NCBI GenBank assembly: GCA_030592165.1
Contig: JAUVKC010000070.1
Location: forward strand, 1 to 5,229
DNA: 5,229 nt
DNA from: Candidatus Buchananbacteria bacterium
GTDB lineage: Bacteria > Patescibacteriota > Patescibacteriia > CAIXNZ01
Reading direction: 5' to 3'
Positions 4,887 through 5,229 of the stretch are shown one piece after another (within the stretch, counting starts at the first letter, position 1; every line of letters begins with the position of its first letter). The notes below the pieces were generated by a model. That model worked only from the letters and a program-made list of their open reading frames with translations. It was not told the origin of the DNA and made no database searches. The position numbers and the translations under genes are program-made.

Positions 4887-5113
4887 TTCTTACTCTTTTT
4901 TAATAGATAACAGGTTATAATAAATATATCTTTTTCTCTAACGTCAATTATTGCTTTTAAAGGATAAGAAAAATTTTCTAATTTAGCAATAATTTCATGT
5001 CTGCCTACAAATTTGGATTTTGAAGAATTGTTTAACAGAAAGTTAATGTCATTTTCTTCAATTGAGTATAATCTCATTCTTCTTTTTGCATGTCTAGATA
5101 TTGTTATTTTCAT
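4883..5113 (-). CDS. DUF4258 protein, probable toxin
   Basis: This 76-residue basic protein has DUF4258 hallmarks: an N-terminal ITISRHAKRRMRLYSI (3-18) with H8, R11, R12 and M13, a helix EENDINFLLNN (19-29), then beta strands ending VREKDIFIITCYLL (58-71) and a lysine tail. The layout recalls small RelE/BrnT-like RNase toxins, but no catalytic residues are proven for this family. It is the first gene of the pair, with DUF2283 directly after it and a 4-base overlap. The ATG is the first possible start after an in-frame TGA. The leader AAAAAATCAAAAA has no Shine-Dalgarno. ATTGAC occurs about 20 bases upstream of the ATG, as it also does before mntA; this may be chance. Confidence 0.85.
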   Translation of the reverse strand: MKITISRHAKRRMRLYSIEENDINFLLNNSSKSKFVGRHEIIAKLENFSYPLKAIIDVREKDIFIITCYLLKKSKK

Positions 5114-5145
5114 TTTTTGATTTTTTAGTCAATAGAATCAAGTAT

Positions 5146-5171
5146 CCCGCCACAGCGGGCAAGCAATGTAC
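5146..5171 (+). repeat. GC-rich hairpin element, copy 3
   Basis: CCCGC (5146-5150) and GCGGG (5155-5159) form a 5-bp stem around CACA. CAAGCAATGTAC follows directly, as in copy 2. The arms differ in sequence from copies 1 and 2, yet complementarity and the 3' tail are kept. A heptad array follows, again as in copy 2. Confidence 0.75.
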
Positions 5172-5179
5172 ATAAAAAC

Positions 5180-5229
5180 AGTAATGAGTGATCAGTAATC
5201 GGTAATGAGTAAAAGAGAACGAGTTAAAA
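5180..5229 (+). repeat. Degenerate heptanucleotide array G (runs off the window)
   Basis: GT occurs at 5181, 5188, 5195, 5202, 5209 and 5223, with only 5216 missing. The missing step falls in GAGAAC, exactly the unit that also breaks the beat at 1736 in array C, so the two arrays share a block and its defect. The array continues past the right edge. Confidence 0.85.

Overview
This is an AT-rich bacterial accessory region. All six supported intact genes lie on the minus strand. They are small toxin-antitoxin-like pairs plus one polysaccharide flippase, separated by long intergenic stretches packed with degenerate short-period repeats. The genetic code looks standard (TGA ends mntA). Most starts lack a Shine-Dalgarno sequence and are preceded only by A-rich DNA. 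Together with the AT-richness and GC-rich mini-hairpins, this would fit an uncultured member of the Bacteroidota/Chlorobiota/Ignavibacteria-like lineages, but no gene here fixes the taxonomy and that placement is weak.

Layout, left to right. 1-81 is an open plus-strand frame that may be the 3' end of a gene entering the window. 82-260 holds GC-rich palindromic and ATCnGTG-type repeats. 261-331 is a remnant of the 3' end of a second flippase gene. 333-806 holds degenerate 7-bp repeat arrays and a 126-bp repeat (copy 1). 910-1561 is an MntA/HepT (MNT-HEPN) pair. 1686-2230 holds another heptad array, a GC-rich hairpin and the second copy of the 126-bp repeat. 2310-2959 is an AbiEii-like nucleotidyltransferase with a 62-residue partner. 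2960-3129 is repeat-rich. 3130-4341 is a 12-helix MOP-superfamily flippase whose last codons lie in repeat DNA. 4361-4628 is a heptad array with a hairpin. 4671-5113 is a DUF4258/DUF2283 pair. 5146-5229 is another hairpin followed by a heptad array that runs off the end.

Genes within each pair overlap by 1 to 8 bases (8 for mntA/hepT, 1 for the transferase and its partner, 4 for DUF4258/DUF2283), so each pair is probably translationally coupled. The pairs do not form one operon. Each is an island between similar repeat arrays, which suggests cassette-like acquisition or exchange by recombination between arrays (inference).

The strongest unexplained signal is the intergenic DNA itself. The arrays are built on a 7-bp beat (typically AGTRAnn, AGAATnn, AGACnnn or AAAGTnA). 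The beat stays in phase for up to about 20 units although the unit sequence drifts. The same blocks recur between arrays, and two copies differ by what looks like two whole heptads. A second strong signal is the flippase remnant at 261-331: all six base differences from the intact gene are synonymous, so the source gene was under selection for protein sequence before it was broken.
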